A stretch of 64,000 nt of DNA, taken from the NCBI GenBank assembly GCA_963691705.1, contig OY829538.1, positions 74,716,781 through 74,780,780 of the forward strand, given 5' to 3'. Numbering within the stretch: position 1 is the stretch's first letter; each line of letters begins with the position of its first letter. The DNA is from Viola odorata. Its lineage: Eukaryota; Streptophyta; Magnoliopsida; Malpighiales; Violaceae. Positions 63,483 to 64,000 of this stretch are shown here, piece by piece. The notes under the pieces are model-generated. The model was not told where the DNA came from, did no database searches, and saw nothing but the letters and a program-made list of their open reading frames with translations. The position numbers and the translations under genes were made by a program.

Positions 63483-63720
63483 ATTTTAGTCAATCCTACT
63501 TTTCAAATTTGGTTCAATTGGGTCCTAACCGTTTTTTCTGAATTTTTTAATTAATTAAATAATAAAACTGACACGTATCATAAATAATAATAAAATAATA
63601 ATAGTTAACGGAAAAAGCGTCTGTTACCGTCGATTTAGACGGAAGGGACCTGGGGTGGATAACGGAGCTAACGGTTAGGACCCAATTGAACCAAATTCGA
63701 AAAATAGGACTGACTAAAAT
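63483..63720. repeat. Inverted repeat of about 48 bp, probable MITE ends
   Basis: ATTTTAGTCAATCCTA..TTGGTTCAATTGGGTCCTAACC at 63483-63530 pairs with GGTTAGGACCCAATTGAACC..TAGGACTGACTAAAAT at 63673-63720, about 85 percent by eye. The spacer holds a TCCGTT-type region. Outer borders and target duplication were not found. Confidence 0.65.
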
Positions 63721-64000
63721 GAAAATAATATCCATAGGGACCCGAAGGTGCCTTTTCCCGTTCATGGACAAAATTTTACTCTTGGGCCTATGCCCTATTT
63801 CAGGCCCAATTCCCAACTGAGTTGGGCTATTTGCGCTATGCCTATGCCTAATACAACATTTTATTTAAATTTTAAGTATTATTTTGAAATTAGTAAAAAG
63901 ATATTTAATGATCTTTTCCTTTTTTTTCTTTTTCTTTTTCTTTTTATTTTTCCTTTGGACATGCACCAATGGGGCATGAAGTTTAATTTCACTTACCCGA
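63721..64000. other. Spacer at the window end
   Basis: It contains TTGGGCCTATGCCCTATTTCAGGCCCAATT, a run of GGCCCA/TGGGCC motifs near 63783-63813, then T-rich sequence. Such motifs can be promoter elements, but no gene start is visible. Confidence 0.35.

Noticed and set aside
1..64000. CRISPR arrays, bacterial operons, riboswitches, viral insertions
   Set aside because: No regularly spaced repeats, prokaryotic gene layout or viral polymerase/coat motifs were seen; the only reverse transcriptase trace is the LINE end.

Overview
This window is nuclear DNA of a eudicot plant, probably an asterid; the species cannot be fixed from the sequence. The evidence is spliceosomal GT-AG introns rich in T, AT-rich spacers, Stowaway- and Mutator-type MITEs, and single-copy plant genes with many introns.

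About 1-48.3 kb is a resistance-gene cluster on the + strand. Three tandem copies of a very large CC-NB-ARC-LRR (CNL) gene of the RPS2/At4g27190-like type lie at 2.9-9.5 kb (A), 15.9-24.7 kb (B) and 37.2-48.2 kb (C). A small relic of a fourth copy lies at 1.2 kb. All copies share one architecture: a leader with a 5'UTR intron, one large exon (CC, NB-ARC, first LRRs), several LRR exons all in phase 0, then five exons of a non-LRR tail ending in a Ser/Thr/Pro-rich and coiled-coil segment. Each copy has decayed differently. A has lost its CC domain and LRR exons 5-6, but remains open throughout. B is a pseudogene with at least four lesions. C is nearly complete, with one 4-bp frameshift in a LRR exon that also carries a 393-bp in-frame duplication.

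Between B and C (25.5-29.65 kb) is a broken CNGC4 (DND2/HLM1-type) channel gene. It has a frameshift near its start, a splice donor mutated to AT, a LINE in its first intron, and an end inside S6, so the C-linker and cyclic-nucleotide domain are missing. The spacers and introns hold six Stowaway-like MITEs, two Mutator-like elements with 8-9 bp target duplications, a hAT-like fragment and duplicated upstream sequence.

The right side, from 48.9 kb, is ordinary gene space. It holds a small secreted six-cysteine peptide gene (+) and two co-directional minus-strand genes of DNA replication and cohesion: DNA2 (helicase/nuclease, 49.8-60.0 kb, more than 20 exons) and DCC1 (a subunit of the CTF18-RFC clamp loader, 60.8-62.2 kb). 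Exon borders were read by eye from splice dinucleotides, reading frame and comparison among the three NLR copies; no transcript data were available.
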